Positions 53,420-62,035 of a stretch of DNA of 64,000 nt are shown here, in pieces. The notes beneath the pieces are model-generated. The model was not told the DNA's origin and did no database searches. It saw nothing but the letters and a program-made list of their open reading frames with translations. The position numbers were made by a program, and so were the translations under genes. The stretch comes from JAFDBW01 sp963825575 (GTDB lineage: Bacteria > Desulfobacterota > Desulfuromonadia > Desulfuromonadales > BM103). The stretch is from positions 1 through 64,000 of the forward strand of contig CAWGUB010000001.1 of assembly GCA_963825575.1 (NCBI GenBank), given 5' to 3'. Numbering within the stretch: the first letter of the stretch is position 1; each line of letters starts with the position of its first letter.

Positions 53420-55132
53420 ATGAACAGTTGGAGACAGTACACGGAAATATCACGGATCGCCTATTTTTCAATGGAAATCGGCCTGACTACGGAAATCCCC
53501 ACCTACAGCGGCGGCCTGGGAGTCCTGGCCGGTGACACGATCAAGAGTGCAGCAGACCTGAAGCTTCCTCTGGTGGCGGTTACGCTGATCAGCCGCAAAG
53601 GTTATTTTCGGCAAACCTTCAATGAGCAGGGCTGGCAGCAGGAAAGCTCCGTTGACTGGCGTCCCGAGGATCTGCTTGAACTATTGCCAGGCAAAGCACT
53701 GGTAACTATAGAGGATCGTGACGTGAAGGTCCAGGCCTGGCTATACCGCGTCAAGAGCCCGACAGGTGGCGAACTGCCGGTCCTTTTTCTGGATACCGAC
53801 ATCCCCGGCAACCTTGCCGAAGATCGCGAGATCACTGACCACCTTTATGGCGGCGACAAAAGCTATCGCCTCAAGCAGGAGATAGTCCTTGGTATAGGCG
53901 GCGCGCGCCTGCTGCAGGTCCTCGGCTTCCAGGTGCGCAAATACCATCTGAACGAAGGTCATGCCAGCCTGCTGACTCTTGAATTGCTCAACCATCACCG
54001 CCTGCCGTTGGAAGACACCTGGGACGAACGGGCTTCATGGGATACACGCCGCGTTCAGGAGAAATGCGTATTTACCACCCATACCCCGGTTGAGGCCGGC
54101 CACGACCGTTTCCCTTACGAGCTGGTAGAACGCGTCATGGGTGATGTCGTACCGATAGACATCCTGAAGGAGCTTGGCGGTGATGACGAACTCAACATGA
54201 CGATGCTGGCCCTTAATCTGTCGCACTTTGTTAACGGGGTTGCCAAGAAACACGGCCAGGTCTCACAGGCCCTCTTCCCTGGCTTCGAGATCCATGCCAT
54301 CACCAACGGCATACACTCTTTCACCTGGGGTTCGCCTTACATGATGACCCTGTTCGACAAATATCTGCCCGGCTGGGCCAACGAGCCGGAGCTTCTGGTC
54401 AGGGTTGACATTATTCCGGACCAGGAGATTCAGGATGCCCACGCCGGGGCCAAGGCTTACCTGTTCCAGTATATTGAGGAGACTACCGGTGAAAAATTCG
54501 ACCCGGAGATTCTGACCATAGGCTTTGCACGCAGGGCAACTGCATATAAGCGGGCCAACATGATCTTCGATGATCGCGAGCGTCTGAAGAAAATCGGTAC
54601 CGGGAAGCTGCAGCTGGTCTTTGCCGGCAAGGCCCATCCGCACGACGACCATGGCAAAAAAATGATCCAGGAGATCCGCAGTCAAACCAAATTTTTCGGT
54701 GACGATCTGAAAATTGTTTATCTGCCGAATTACAACATGGACGTAGCCAGTCGTCTGATCCCCGGCGTTGATATCTGGCTGAACAACCCGTTGCGACCAC
54801 TGGAGGCCTCCGGAACCAGCGGTATGAAGGCCGCCTTGAACGGGGTCCCGAATTTCAGTGTCCTGGACGGCTGGTGGATCGAAGGGCACATAGAAGGGAT
54901 CACCGGCTGGTCGATCGGGCCGCCACCGACTGAAACGACCACCGACGTCAACCATTCGGACGAAGATGTAAAAGACCTCTACATGAAACTTGAAAAGACC
55001 ATCATCCCTCTCTACTACAAAGATCGTGAAGGCTGGACCAAGGTGATGAAAAATGCGATCGGCAAGAACGCATACTATTTCAACACGCATGTCATGATGA
55101 GGCGATATGTGACAGAGGCTTATCTCAGGTAG
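53420..55132 (+). CDS. glgP: Alpha-glucan (glycogen/maltodextrin) phosphorylase
   Basis: 570 residues, the short bacterial alpha-glucan phosphorylase type (TIGR02094-like). It cleaves alpha-1,4-glucans with phosphate to glucose-1-phosphate using pyridoxal phosphate. ISRIAYFSMEIGLTTEIPTY and SGGLGVLAGDTIKSAADL open the fold, HLNEGHASLLTLEL and FTTHTPVEAGHDRF are the catalytic block, and PLRPLEASGTSGMKAALNG carries the PLP-lysine region. TIGFARRATAYKRANMIFDD lies between. Length and motifs are complete. The ATG has an upstream GAGGAAAC ribosome site. It stands alone with a possible terminator behind it. Confidence 0.93.
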   Translation: MNSWRQYTEISRIAYFSMEIGLTTEIPTYSGGLGVLAGDTIKSAADLKLPLVAVTLISRKGYFRQTFNEQGWQQESSVDWRPEDLLELLPGKALVTIEDRDVKVQAWLYRVKSPTGGELPVLFLDTDIPGNLAEDREITDHLYGGDKSYRLKQEIVLGIGGARLLQVLGFQVRKYHLNEGHASLLTLELLNHHRLPLEDTWDERASWDTRRVQEKCVFTTHTPVEAGHDRFPYELVERVMGDVVPIDILKELGGDDELNMTMLALNLSHFVNGVAKKHGQVSQALFPGFEIHAITNGIHSFTWGSPYMMTLFDKYLPGWANEPELLVRVDIIPDQEIQDAHAGAKAYLFQYIEETTGEKFDPEILTIGFARRATAYKRANMIFDDRERLKKIGTGKLQLVFAGKAHPHDDHGKKMIQEIRSQTKFFGDDLKIVYLPNYNMDVASRLIPGVDIWLNNPLRPLEASGTSGMKAALNGVPNFSVLDGWWIEGHIEGITGWSIGPPPTETTTDVNHSDEDVKDLYMKLEKTIIPLYYKDREGWTKVMKNAIGKNAYYFNTHVMMRRYVTEAYLR

Positions 55133-55184
55133 GGGCGTAACGATAAAGTTCAATTTGTGAATCAACGCACAGCGATCTCACCAC

Positions 55185-55210
55185 AAGGCCCCGTCATCGA
55201 GCGGGGCCTT
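55185..55210. terminator. Probable terminator between glgP and the tesA region
   Basis: AAGGCCCCG and CGGGGCCTT form a 9-bp stem with an 8-base loop. There is no strong T run, so it may be a weak or Rho-assisted end. Confidence 0.55.
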
Positions 55211-55213
55211 GCC

Positions 55214-55402
55214 TTATCGGTCGACAATTCCCGGCACCTTGTACCCGGTCGGCATGAGTTCGGCAGGAGGCATTGAATTATACGTACGAAACCATTCCAG
55301 GCGCTTGCACATATCCTGAAAATCTCCGTGACAATAGAGACTTACGAAGTCATCCCAATGTGGCTTGACTTTGGCAAAATAACGCAGAATAAAACCGCAA
55401 TT
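55214..55402 (-). CDS. Small ORF, conserved-looking, no clear start
   Basis: A frame of about 62 codons ends at TAA 55214-55216. It reads FILRYFAKVKPHWDDFV, YCHGDFQDMCKRLEW and MPPAELMPTGYKVP. The spaced cysteines with CHGDFQDMC and the LMPTG pattern resemble short Cys-containing proteins of deltaproteobacteria, from general recall only. No ATG, GTG or TTG precedes the conserved part before an in-frame stop inside tesA, so it is either started from a rare codon, has lost its start to an indel, or is chance. It begins about where tesA ends. Confidence 0.35.
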   Translation of the reverse strand, partial: NCGFILRYFAKVKPHWDDFVSLYCHGDFQDMCKRLEWFRTYNSMPPAELMPTGYKVPGIVDR

Positions 55403-55407
55403 GAGGT

Positions 55408-56058
55408 TTAATGATCCCGGCTGATTTTATTCAGTTCAGATTTCAACAGAGGGAGGATTCTTCTGACAATTTCACTAACTCCTGCAGGGTTTGGATGGAT
55501 GCCATCGGGCTGGTTCAGGGCAGGGTCAAGCGCAACTCCGTCGAGGAAAAAAGGATATAAAGGGACGTCATATTTTCCTGCAAGTCGTGGATAAATGGCG
55601 TCAAACTCTGCGGTATATCCTTGGCCAAGGTTGCGTGGAGCCTGCATGCCGGCCAGGATCACGTCGACGTCATCCTTTTTCAGTTTTACAATGATCGATT
55701 CCAGGTTGGCGTAGGTTTCAGCAGGCGGCAAGCCACGCAGGGCATCATTGCCGCCAAGCTCAACCAGAACGATATGCGGATTATCCGCGAGAGCCCATTC
55801 CAGGCGGGACAATCCACCGGCAGTCGTGTCGCCGGAGACACCGGCGTTGATAACGTGAACATTGTAGCCGGCGGCATCAAGCGCTTCCTCCAGTCGCGAC
55901 GGAAAGGAATCCGCCGGTTCCAGTCCATAGCCGGCACTCAGACTGTCACCAAGGACCAGAAGACGCAGAGCCGATTTTGCAGTATTATTTGCGTAGAGCA
56001 ACTGAACGTTGCAGAACGCCAGGATGAACAGCAAGAGACAAAACCTTGATAAGGACAT
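55408..56058 (-). CDS. tesA: TesA-like arylesterase / lysophospholipase (GDSL hydrolase)
   Basis: About 216 residues, a periplasmic SGNH hydrolase. A signal peptide (MSLSRFCLLLFILAFCNVQL) precedes block I LLVLGDSLSAGYGLEP with the catalytic Ser, block II INAGVSGDTTAGGLSRL (Gly), block III VLVELGGNDALRG (Asn) and block V PDGIHPNPAGV (Asp and His). All four SGNH blocks are present. The ATG at 56058 is chosen because AGG lies seven bases before it; a TTG at 56064 is upstream. It diverges from ybbA with overlapping start codons, the same order as in E. coli tesA-ybbAP. Confidence 0.9.
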   Translation of the reverse strand: MSLSRFCLLLFILAFCNVQLLYANNTAKSALRLLVLGDSLSAGYGLEPADSFPSRLEEALDAAGYNVHVINAGVSGDTTAGGLSRLEWALADNPHIVLVELGGNDALRGLPPAETYANLESIIVKLKKDDVDVILAGMQAPRNLGQGYTAEFDAIYPRLAGKYDVPLYPFFLDGVALDPALNQPDGIHPNPAGVSEIVRRILPLLKSELNKISRDH

Positions 56059-56749
56059 GGGCAAACCTATGGTAGAGATAAGGGACCTTCACCTCAGTCT
56101 AGTCGGCGGCGCCGGTCCGGTCAACATACTGCGTGGTGTTAACCTGTCAGTAAAGAGCGGTGAGACAATCAGTATTGTCGGTCCGTCGGGAGCAGGAAAA
56201 ACAACGTTGCTTATGGCACTGTCAGGGCTGGAACGACCATCTTCGGGCCAGGTGCGGATCTCCGGCACGGACCTGACCACGATCAGCGAGGACGATCTGG
56301 CACGTTTCCGACGCAGACATGTCGGCATCGTCTTTCAATCCTTCCATCTGGTCCCGACCATGACAGCGCTGGAGAATGTTGCACTGCCACTGGAATTCGC
56401 AGCGGCCACGGATCCTGCCGGCCAGGCCAGGATAGCCCTTGAAAAGACCGGGCTCGGTGATCGCCTGCACCATTTCCCTGGAGAGTTGTCCGGCGGCGAG
56501 CAACAACGTGTCGCACTGGCAAGGGCTTTTGTGGCCAACCCTTCCCTGCTCCTGGCGGACGAGCCAACCGGCAACCTTGACCGGGAAACAGGGGCTATGG
56601 TCATGGACCTGCTCTTCGACCTGCAACAGGAACACGGGACGACCCTGGTACTTGTTACTCATGACGAATCGCTCGCCTCACGCTGCCATCGTTCCATCCA
56701 GATGATCGATGGTCGGATAATGGAAATGACAGGAACGCCAGGTGAATGA
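56057..56749 (+). CDS. ybbA: ABC transporter ATP-binding protein, YbbA type
   Basis: About 230 residues. Walker A SIVGPSGAGKTTLLMAL, the Q-loop VGIVFQSFHLVPTMTAL, the ABC signature LSGGEQQRVALARAF and Walker B LLLADEPTGNLD are all present. It belongs to the LolD/MacB-like group. The partner permease starts at 56742, overlapping this gene by eight bases. ATG codons at 56057 and 56069 are both possible; the first overlaps the tesA start on the other strand. With ybbP it probably acts on envelope lipids or lysophospholipids, in line with the neighbouring TesA. Confidence 0.88.
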   Translation: MGKPMVEIRDLHLSLVGGAGPVNILRGVNLSVKSGETISIVGPSGAGKTTLLMALSGLERPSSGQVRISGTDLTTISEDDLARFRRRHVGIVFQSFHLVPTMTALENVALPLEFAAATDPAGQARIALEKTGLGDRLHHFPGELSGGEQQRVALARAFVANPSLLLADEPTGNLDRETGAMVMDLLFDLQQEHGTTLVLVTHDESLASRCHRSIQMIDGRIMEMTGTPGE

Positions 56750-59270
56750 GGCCCGGACCATACCGCAGGCTTTGCGCCTGGTCAGACGTGAACTGCGCGG
56801 CGGTTTGCGCGGCTTCGGTGTGTTCCTGACCTGCCTCTTTCTTGGCGTTTTCTCTATCAGCGCCATTGGTTCCTTTACCGAATCAGCGAAATCAGGCCTT
56901 CTGGCTGATGCCAGTGCACTGCTCGGTGGTGATCTTGAAATCCGTATGGCCCACCGTGAGCTGCCGGAAGATTATACAGGCTTCCTTGCCACACGCGGCA
57001 CAATTTCACACGTTATAACCATGCGCACCATGGTTGCGAACCGTGAAGGAAGCAAGCGGATACTGGCGGAACTGAAAGCTGTTGACCTTGCCTATCCCCT
57101 CTATGGCAAAGTTGATATCGAGCCGTCGCAGCCGATCCTCCAGGCGCTTGCCAAAAAGGGAGAATACGGAGCCCTGGTGGAGCGGTCCCTGCTTTCCAGG
57201 CTGGGCATCGATGTTGGAGACAAGGTGAAAGTCGGAGACGCAGAGTTCCTCATCAGAGGGATTCTGACGACGGAGCCGGACCGGACCATCCGGGCATTCA
57301 ATCTCGGACCTCGTTTCATGACCAGTCTCGACGGGATTGCTGCAACAGGATTGATTCAGCCTGGCAGTCTGATCTATCACGCGTACCGGCTGCGGCTCCC
57401 TGACCGCGAAACAGTCGATCAATTCAGGGATGACTTGCAGGAACGTTTTCCAGAAGCCGGTTGGCGTCTGCGCACCTGGCGAGAAGCTGCTCCCAGGGTA
57501 CGTTTCTTTCTCGATCGCATGAACCAGAACCTGACCCTGATCGGTCTCTGCGCCTTACTGGTTGGTGGTCTTGGTGTCTCCGGCGCGGTCCGCGGCTACC
57601 TGACTGGCAAGATTACTCACATCGCGACAATGAAATGCCTCGGCGCACCGGGCCGACTGGTCTTTGTTGCTTATCTCCTGCAGGTCCTTTGCCTGGGTGC
57701 CCTCGGCGCCGGTGCCGGGGTTGTCTGTGGAGCGGCACTGCCATTTCTGATCAATCACCTTCTGGGCAGCCATCTCCCGGTGCCGCTGGCTCCGGCGATT
57801 CACTGGCAGGTCCTGCTCACTGCAGCCATGTTCGGATTGTTGATTGCGCTGGTCTTCTCACTCAAGGCACTTGGTGTCGCAAGGCGGGTCTCACCTGCAA
57901 TCCTGTTTCGTGGTTACGCTGACGGTACCGACCAGGACCCCGGCATCGGTATCAGGCTGATGATCGCCCTTGCCGTCATCTGCCTGGCTGCACTGGCCAT
58001 TCTGACCAGCACAGACCATAAAATGGCCATATGGTTTATCTGCGGTGCAGCCATCTCCTTCGGCATTTTTCGTTATGCTTCCGCCAGGGTCGTTGAACTG
58101 ACCCGTCATCTGCCACGGCCGAACAATCCGTCGCTGCGACTGGGGTTGGCTAACATCCATCGCCGGGGGTCACCGGCCGGCAGTGCTCTCTTTTCGTTGG
58201 GACTGGGATTAACGGCGCTGGTCGTTATCATGCTGGTCCAGACCAATCTCGATGACAAGGTCAACGAAACCGTGCCCAGCGAGGCGCCATCTTTCTTTTT
58301 TCTCGACATTCAGGGGGCCCAGGCGAAAAATTTTGAAACGACAGCAAAGAGTTTGCCAGGCATACGTAAAATCGAGCTCTATCCCACCCTGCGTGGCCGG
58401 ATCACCGCTATAGCCGGCACGCCAGTCAGCAAGGCACAGGTCGCTCAGGATGTTCGCTGGGCGGTACGTGGCGACCGCTTCCTGAGTTACTCGGCCGAGA
58501 TGCCGCCAGAGACGAAGATCGTTGCCGGTGAATGGTGGCCGCCCGATTATGCCGGTGAGCCGCTGGTGTCGTTGACAGACGATCTAGCCAAGGGGTTTGG
58601 TGTCGATATCGGTGACAGCCTGACCGTGAATGTTCTAGGTCGTGACGTGACCGCCAGGATCAGCAGCCGGCGTGATGTGGACTGGTCAACCCTCGATCTG
58701 AACTTTGCCCTGATTTTCTCTCCTGGCCTGCTGGAAAACGCACCGCAAACAAATATCGCGTCCATTCACGTGCTGCCAGAGGACGAGGAGACCGCCTTCG
58801 CCACGATCACCAGCCAGTTCCCGAACGTCTCCGCAATCAGTACCCGCGAAGTCATGAAAAATGTTTCCCGCACACTTGACCGGATCGGCATGGCTTTTCG
58901 CAGCATGGCAGCGATTGCTCTGCTGACCGGATTCCTGGTGCTGGCCGGTGCAGTTTCTGCGGATCAGCATCGCCGCATTCATGACGCGGTGATATTCAAA
59001 GTGTGCGGTGCAACCCGTTTTGACATCCTGGGGGCTTTTGCTGCAGAGTTCTTACTGCTCGGGCTGATTGCCGGTTGTATCAGCGCGATTGTCGGCAGCC
59101 TGGCGGCCATGGGGATTGTCAAGGGCTTGATGAAGATGCCGTTTACCCTGCACCCGGGAACGATCGTCACAACCATCCTGATCGGGATTGCCCTGACGCT
59201 CCTGCTCGGCCTGCTTGGTACATGGAAGGCCCTCGGGCAGAAACCGTCGACGTATCTTAGGGGCGAGTAA
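56742..59270 (+). CDS. ybbP: FtsX-like ABC permease, YbbP type
   Basis: 842 residues. An N-terminal span (GFGVFLTCLFLGVFSISAIG) is followed by a large periplasmic domain (about 45-245), three or four spans around 255-360, a pair of spans around 400-440, a second periplasmic domain (about 475-690) and final spans (about 710-830). FtsX signatures include MKCLGAPGRLVFVAYLLQVL and the matching FKVCGATRFDILGAFAAEFL. The duplicated FtsX layout is that of YbbP. It overlaps ybbA by eight bases. Repeat copy D begins ten bases after the stop and its first hairpin may serve as the terminator. Confidence 0.88.
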   Translation: MNEARTIPQALRLVRRELRGGLRGFGVFLTCLFLGVFSISAIGSFTESAKSGLLADASALLGGDLEIRMAHRELPEDYTGFLATRGTISHVITMRTMVANREGSKRILAELKAVDLAYPLYGKVDIEPSQPILQALAKKGEYGALVERSLLSRLGIDVGDKVKVGDAEFLIRGILTTEPDRTIRAFNLGPRFMTSLDGIAATGLIQPGSLIYHAYRLRLPDRETVDQFRDDLQERFPEAGWRLRTWREAAPRVRFFLDRMNQNLTLIGLCALLVGGLGVSGAVRGYLTGKITHIATMKCLGAPGRLVFVAYLLQVLCLGALGAGAGVVCGAALPFLINHLLGSHLPVPLAPAIHWQVLLTAAMFGLLIALVFSLKALGVARRVSPAILFRGYADGTDQDPGIGIRLMIALAVICLAALAILTSTDHKMAIWFICGAAISFGIFRYASARVVELTRHLPRPNNPSLRLGLANIHRRGSPAGSALFSLGLGLTALVVIMLVQTNLDDKVNETVPSEAPSFFFLDIQGAQAKNFETTAKSLPGIRKIELYPTLRGRITAIAGTPVSKAQVAQDVRWAVRGDRFLSYSAEMPPETKIVAGEWWPPDYAGEPLVSLTDDLAKGFGVDIGDSLTVNVLGRDVTARISSRRDVDWSTLDLNFALIFSPGLLENAPQTNIASIHVLPEDEETAFATITSQFPNVSAISTREVMKNVSRTLDRIGMAFRSMAAIALLTGFLVLAGAVSADQHRRIHDAVIFKVCGATRFDILGAFAAEFLLLGLIAGCISAIVGSLAAMGIVKGLMKMPFTLHPGTIVTTILIGIALTLLLGLLGTWKALGQKPSTYLRGE

Positions 59271-59279
59271 AATGAAAAG

Positions 59280-59870
59280 AGAGGACAATAGATGGTTCAT
59301 CTGTTGTCCTCTTTCATTGGGTTTTGGAATTCAAAGACAAAAGCAGAACCCGGGGGTTGCGCCCCCCGACTGCGCCTTACTCTTTTGCTGGCCCAAAAGA
59401 GTAAGCAGAAAAAGGCCTGCGCTGCGCTGGGCATGTCTGGCTCGTCAAGGCGGCAACATCAATGCTGACTGTTCTTATCGATCAAGAGCATACATATCCC
59501 CCGCAGGTGACGAGGCTCTTGAGAGCCTCTCCCTCTCTGTATGATTGCTTTAGTGGTCATGTTTTGAGGCTTTTACCTTGTAGGTCACACTGCAAGGAAG
59601 GCCCCCTGTAACGGGCCGGCTTATTAAGCTCCGTCGTTATTGAATGTCTGAGAAAACTGGCAAAGGAGATGCCCTCCGCAAGGAGTAAAGGCGTTTTTGC
59701 TTACTTTTGTCGCCGCATGGACAAAAGTAAGGCGTCTGGCGGGACGCGACCCGCCGGTTTTGTTTTTATGAATAAACAGTAGGGGCAACAGAATAATCAT
59801 CTGTTGCCCTAAGATTCATAAAAACTCCACCTGCCAGCAAAAAAGACAACCCCCGCACGTGATGCGGGAT
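59280..59870 (+). repeat. Compound hairpin repeat, copy D (forward orientation)
   Basis: The outer hairpin AGAGGACAA / TTGTCCTCT (59280-59312) lies just after ybbP, with no L flank. A GGGGG / CCCCC stem, a CTTACTCTTTTG / CAAAAGAGTAAG hairpin, GCGCTGCGCTGGGCATGTCT, GACGAGGCTCTTGAGAGCC and GGCCCCCTGTAACGGGCC follow. Next come GGAGATGCCCTCCGCAAGG, the CTTACTTTTGTC / GACAAAAGTAAG hairpin, a GGCGGG / CCCGCC stem and the right outer hairpin GGGCAACAGA / TCTGTTGCCC (59782-59810). The R flank with a CCCCGCA / TGCGGG stem leads to the phnA gene's 3' side. No protein is convincing inside. Confidence 0.85.
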
Positions 59871-59930
59871 TTGCCTGCAATCTGGCAGGTTTCCAACCGT
59901 TCACTTTTCACACTTTACATTTAACTGTCT

Positions 59931-60272
59931 TTAAGCCTTTTTAACAAACGCTGACTTCAACTTCATCGCACCGATACCGTCGATTTTGCAGTCAATATCG
60001 TGGTCGCCATCGACCAGGCGAATATTTCTGACTTTGGTGCCGACCTTGACGACCAGAGAAGAGCCTTTTACCTTCAGATCCTTGATTATCGTGACCGAGT
60101 CCCCGTCTTCAAGGAGATTGCCGTTAGCGTCCTTAATGACCTTGCCGTCGTCCGCCATTTGATCGTCAGCGTTCCTGTTCCATTCATGCGTACATTCAGG
60201 GCATACGTAGACGTCACGGTCCTCGTAGGTGTATTCGGAACCGCATTCCGGGCAAGTCGGGGAATCACTCAT
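59931..60272 (-). CDS. PhnA/YjdM zinc-ribbon protein
   Basis: 113 residues. A Zn ribbon CPECGSEYTYEDRDVYVCPEC (about 6-26) precedes an SH3-like domain with DGDSVTIIKDLKVKGSSLVV and KVGTKVRNIRLVDGDHDIDC, and IGAMKLKSAFVKKA ends the protein. This is the family once named PhnA (alkylphosphonate uptake); its biochemical role is uncertain despite the name. It converges with repeat copy D and lies next to a rhodanese gene on the same strand, 45 bases apart. Confidence 0.9.
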   Translation of the reverse strand: MSDSPTCPECGSEYTYEDRDVYVCPECTHEWNRNADDQMADDGKVIKDANGNLLEDGDSVTIIKDLKVKGSSLVVKVGTKVRNIRLVDGDHDIDCKIDGIGAMKLKSAFVKKA

Positions 60273-60317
60273 CTATTGTTCCTGCTTTCTGATCACCGGC
60301 AGAGCATTTAAAAGCCG

Positions 60318-60701
60318 TTACCTGGTTTCTACTGCCCCACCCGCTGCTTTCCATGCTTCAAAGCCGCCATCGATATGACAGACATTCTCAAGCCCCATCT
60401 TCTGGGCAATGTCGGCTGCAAGGGCAGAGCGCCAGCCGAGATTACAGTAAAAAACAAACTTTTTATGCTCGGCAAAGAGCGGGTTGTGGTATTGACTTTC
60501 TGGATCGATCCAGAATTCCAGGAGCCCGCGTGGGCAATGGAAAGCGTCGGGGATCTTTCCTTCCCGCTTCAACTCGCGTACATCGCGCAGGTCGACAAAA
60601 ACGACATCAGGGGATGAAGCCTCGGCCAGTGCATTCACAGCAGAGATGGTTTTAATCCGTGACTCAGCATCCGCAACCAGTTCCTTGTATCCGATAGACA
60701 T
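60318..60701 (-). CDS. Rhodanese-like sulfurtransferase
   Basis: 127 residues, one rhodanese domain: VVFVDLRDVRELKREGKIP is the N-terminal strand-helix, and the active-site loop is FVFYCNLGWRSALAA with the catalytic Cys. HIDGGFEAWKAAGG is the conserved C-terminal end. Such single-domain proteins transfer sulfane sulfur to thiol acceptors in the cytoplasm. The frame is intact and starts with ATG. No sulfur pathway gene is next to it, so the acceptor is unknown. Confidence 0.88.
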   Translation of the reverse strand: MSIGYKELVADAESRIKTISAVNALAEASSPDVVFVDLRDVRELKREGKIPDAFHCPRGLLEFWIDPESQYHNPLFAEHKKFVFYCNLGWRSALAADIAQKMGLENVCHIDGGFEAWKAAGGAVETR

Positions 60702-60739
60702 AGCAAACCTCCCTTGTTAAGAGCCCTCGACAATATACC

Positions 60740-60770
60740 AAAAAAGCCTCCTCTGGTCAGAAAGGCTTTT
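60740..60770 (-). terminator. Intrinsic terminator of the EamA transporter gene
   Basis: On the minus strand AAAAGCCT and AGGCTTTT enclose a 13-base loop and are followed by a T run, between the EamA and rhodanese genes. Confidence 0.75.
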
Positions 60771-60794
60771 GCATTAAGATCAAATACCCTTTTT

Positions 60795-61706
60795 TTATTG
60801 GGTGGCCGCTCGTTTCTTTATAGCTCTTTGACTCAGAAAAGGCCAGACCTCAGCCACGATCATGCCAGTGACAATGAGCGCACCGCCGAACCAGCCGATC
60901 GTGGTCAGGCGATCCCCGGCCAACCAGACCGAGAAGATCGCAGCAAAGACAGGTTCAAGTGTGTAGATCAGGGCCGCACGGGTCGGAGTGGTGCGATTCT
61001 GAAAGGTGGTCATGGCCCAGAAAGCATAAGCTGTGGCAAAGACCGCTGTAATGACAAAGGCGAAGATAAGCGAGCCGGTCCAGGCTTGCGGCCATGAGGT
61101 CGGTTCGAATGCCAGGCTGCCGCAGCAACCCAGGACCGCCATGGTGGCAATCTGGACGAAGGTCAGCGCCCGGCCGTCATAGCCTTTGGTAAAAGCATCG
61201 AGGCCGATGATATGCAAGGCAACGAATACCGAGCAGACGATAACCAGGAGATCGCCATAATTGATTGTCCATGGCGTATGCCAGGTCAGCATGAACAGCC
61301 CTGCAAGGGCCAGGCAGACACCGATTTTGGAGCCAAAAGCTGCCGGTTTCTTCAGTATTGGCCCAGCCATCAGCGGGACCCAGATGACACCGAGACCAGT
61401 CAGGAACCCTGCATTGGCTGATGAAGTGCGTTCCAGACCAAAGGTCTGAAAAAGGTAAGAGGAGAAGAGCAGAGTGCCAAGCAGGACCCCCAGCCGCCAG
61501 CCACGCCGGTCGAGAGTGGCAAAACCGCTGCGCCCGGTAATCACGGCCAGCAGGATCGCTGCCATGGCAAAACGCACCCACAGGAAAGCCATAACCGGCA
61601 TCTCGCTGATCGCGTCCTTGACGATCGGAAATGTCGCGCCCCAGAAGAGTGTCACGCTTGCCAGCATAAGTTCAGCAAAAAACTGGTCTTTTTGTTTTTG
61701 ATCCAT
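60795..61706 (-). CDS. EamA/DMT-family transporter
   Basis: 303 residues with ten predicted membrane spans in two EamA repeats. The first repeat runs from ASVTLFWGATFPIVKDAI to WVPLMAGPIL, and the second from LLVIVCSVFVALHIIGL to the end, with YTLEPVFAAIFSVWLAGD as the second-repeat signature. DMT carriers export amino acids, nucleosides or other metabolites, and the substrate cannot be told. It is divergent from the small zinc-ribbon gene, whose upstream frame overlaps its start. A strong terminator follows. Confidence 0.87.
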   Translation of the reverse strand: MDQKQKDQFFAELMLASVTLFWGATFPIVKDAISEMPVMAFLWVRFAMAAILLAVITGRSGFATLDRRGWRLGVLLGTLLFSSYLFQTFGLERTSSANAGFLTGLGVIWVPLMAGPILKKPAAFGSKIGVCLALAGLFMLTWHTPWTINYGDLLVIVCSVFVALHIIGLDAFTKGYDGRALTFVQIATMAVLGCCGSLAFEPTSWPQAWTGSLIFAFVITAVFATAYAFWAMTTFQNRTTPTRAALIYTLEPVFAAIFSVWLAGDRLTTIGWFGGALIVTGMIVAEVWPFLSQRAIKKRAATQ

Positions 61707-61817
61707 GAAAATCCGGGCAGATATGTTAGAGTCTTGTCTCAGGCGAAGGCGCTATGGTATAAGCAGAAGTCTGTGAATTCAATTCTTTTTTCAGGTCCTT
61801 CTGCGAGGGAGAGCATC

Positions 61818-61973
61818 ATGCAGCGTGGTAAACTGGAACCCATTGAGGTGATTTGCGCAAAGTGTCGCTACACAAAGATCGTTTACCTGCCCATAGAAGA
61901 CCTGCCCCTCTGTCCCAAGTGCAACACGCGGATGTCCATCTCGGAGCTTCTCGATGAAGGAAAATCCTATTGA
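61818..61973 (+). CDS. Zinc-ribbon miniprotein
   Basis: 51 residues. The ATG at 61818 has a GAGGGAGAG ribosome site. VICAKCRYTKIVYLPI and LPLCPKCNTRMSIS give two CxxC knuckles for one zinc ion. Nothing else is recognisable. It lies about 60 bases before the ABC-transporter binding-protein gene and may be co-transcribed with it. A role as a redox sensor or assembly factor cannot be read. Confidence 0.6.
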   Translation: MQRGKLEPIEVICAKCRYTKIVYLPIEDLPLCPKCNTRMSISELLDEGKSY

Positions 61974-62035
61974 ACGTTTTCCCGCCGTCATCACGGCATA
62001 GAACCCTATTCTCTTCATTCCAAGGAGGAACAACC

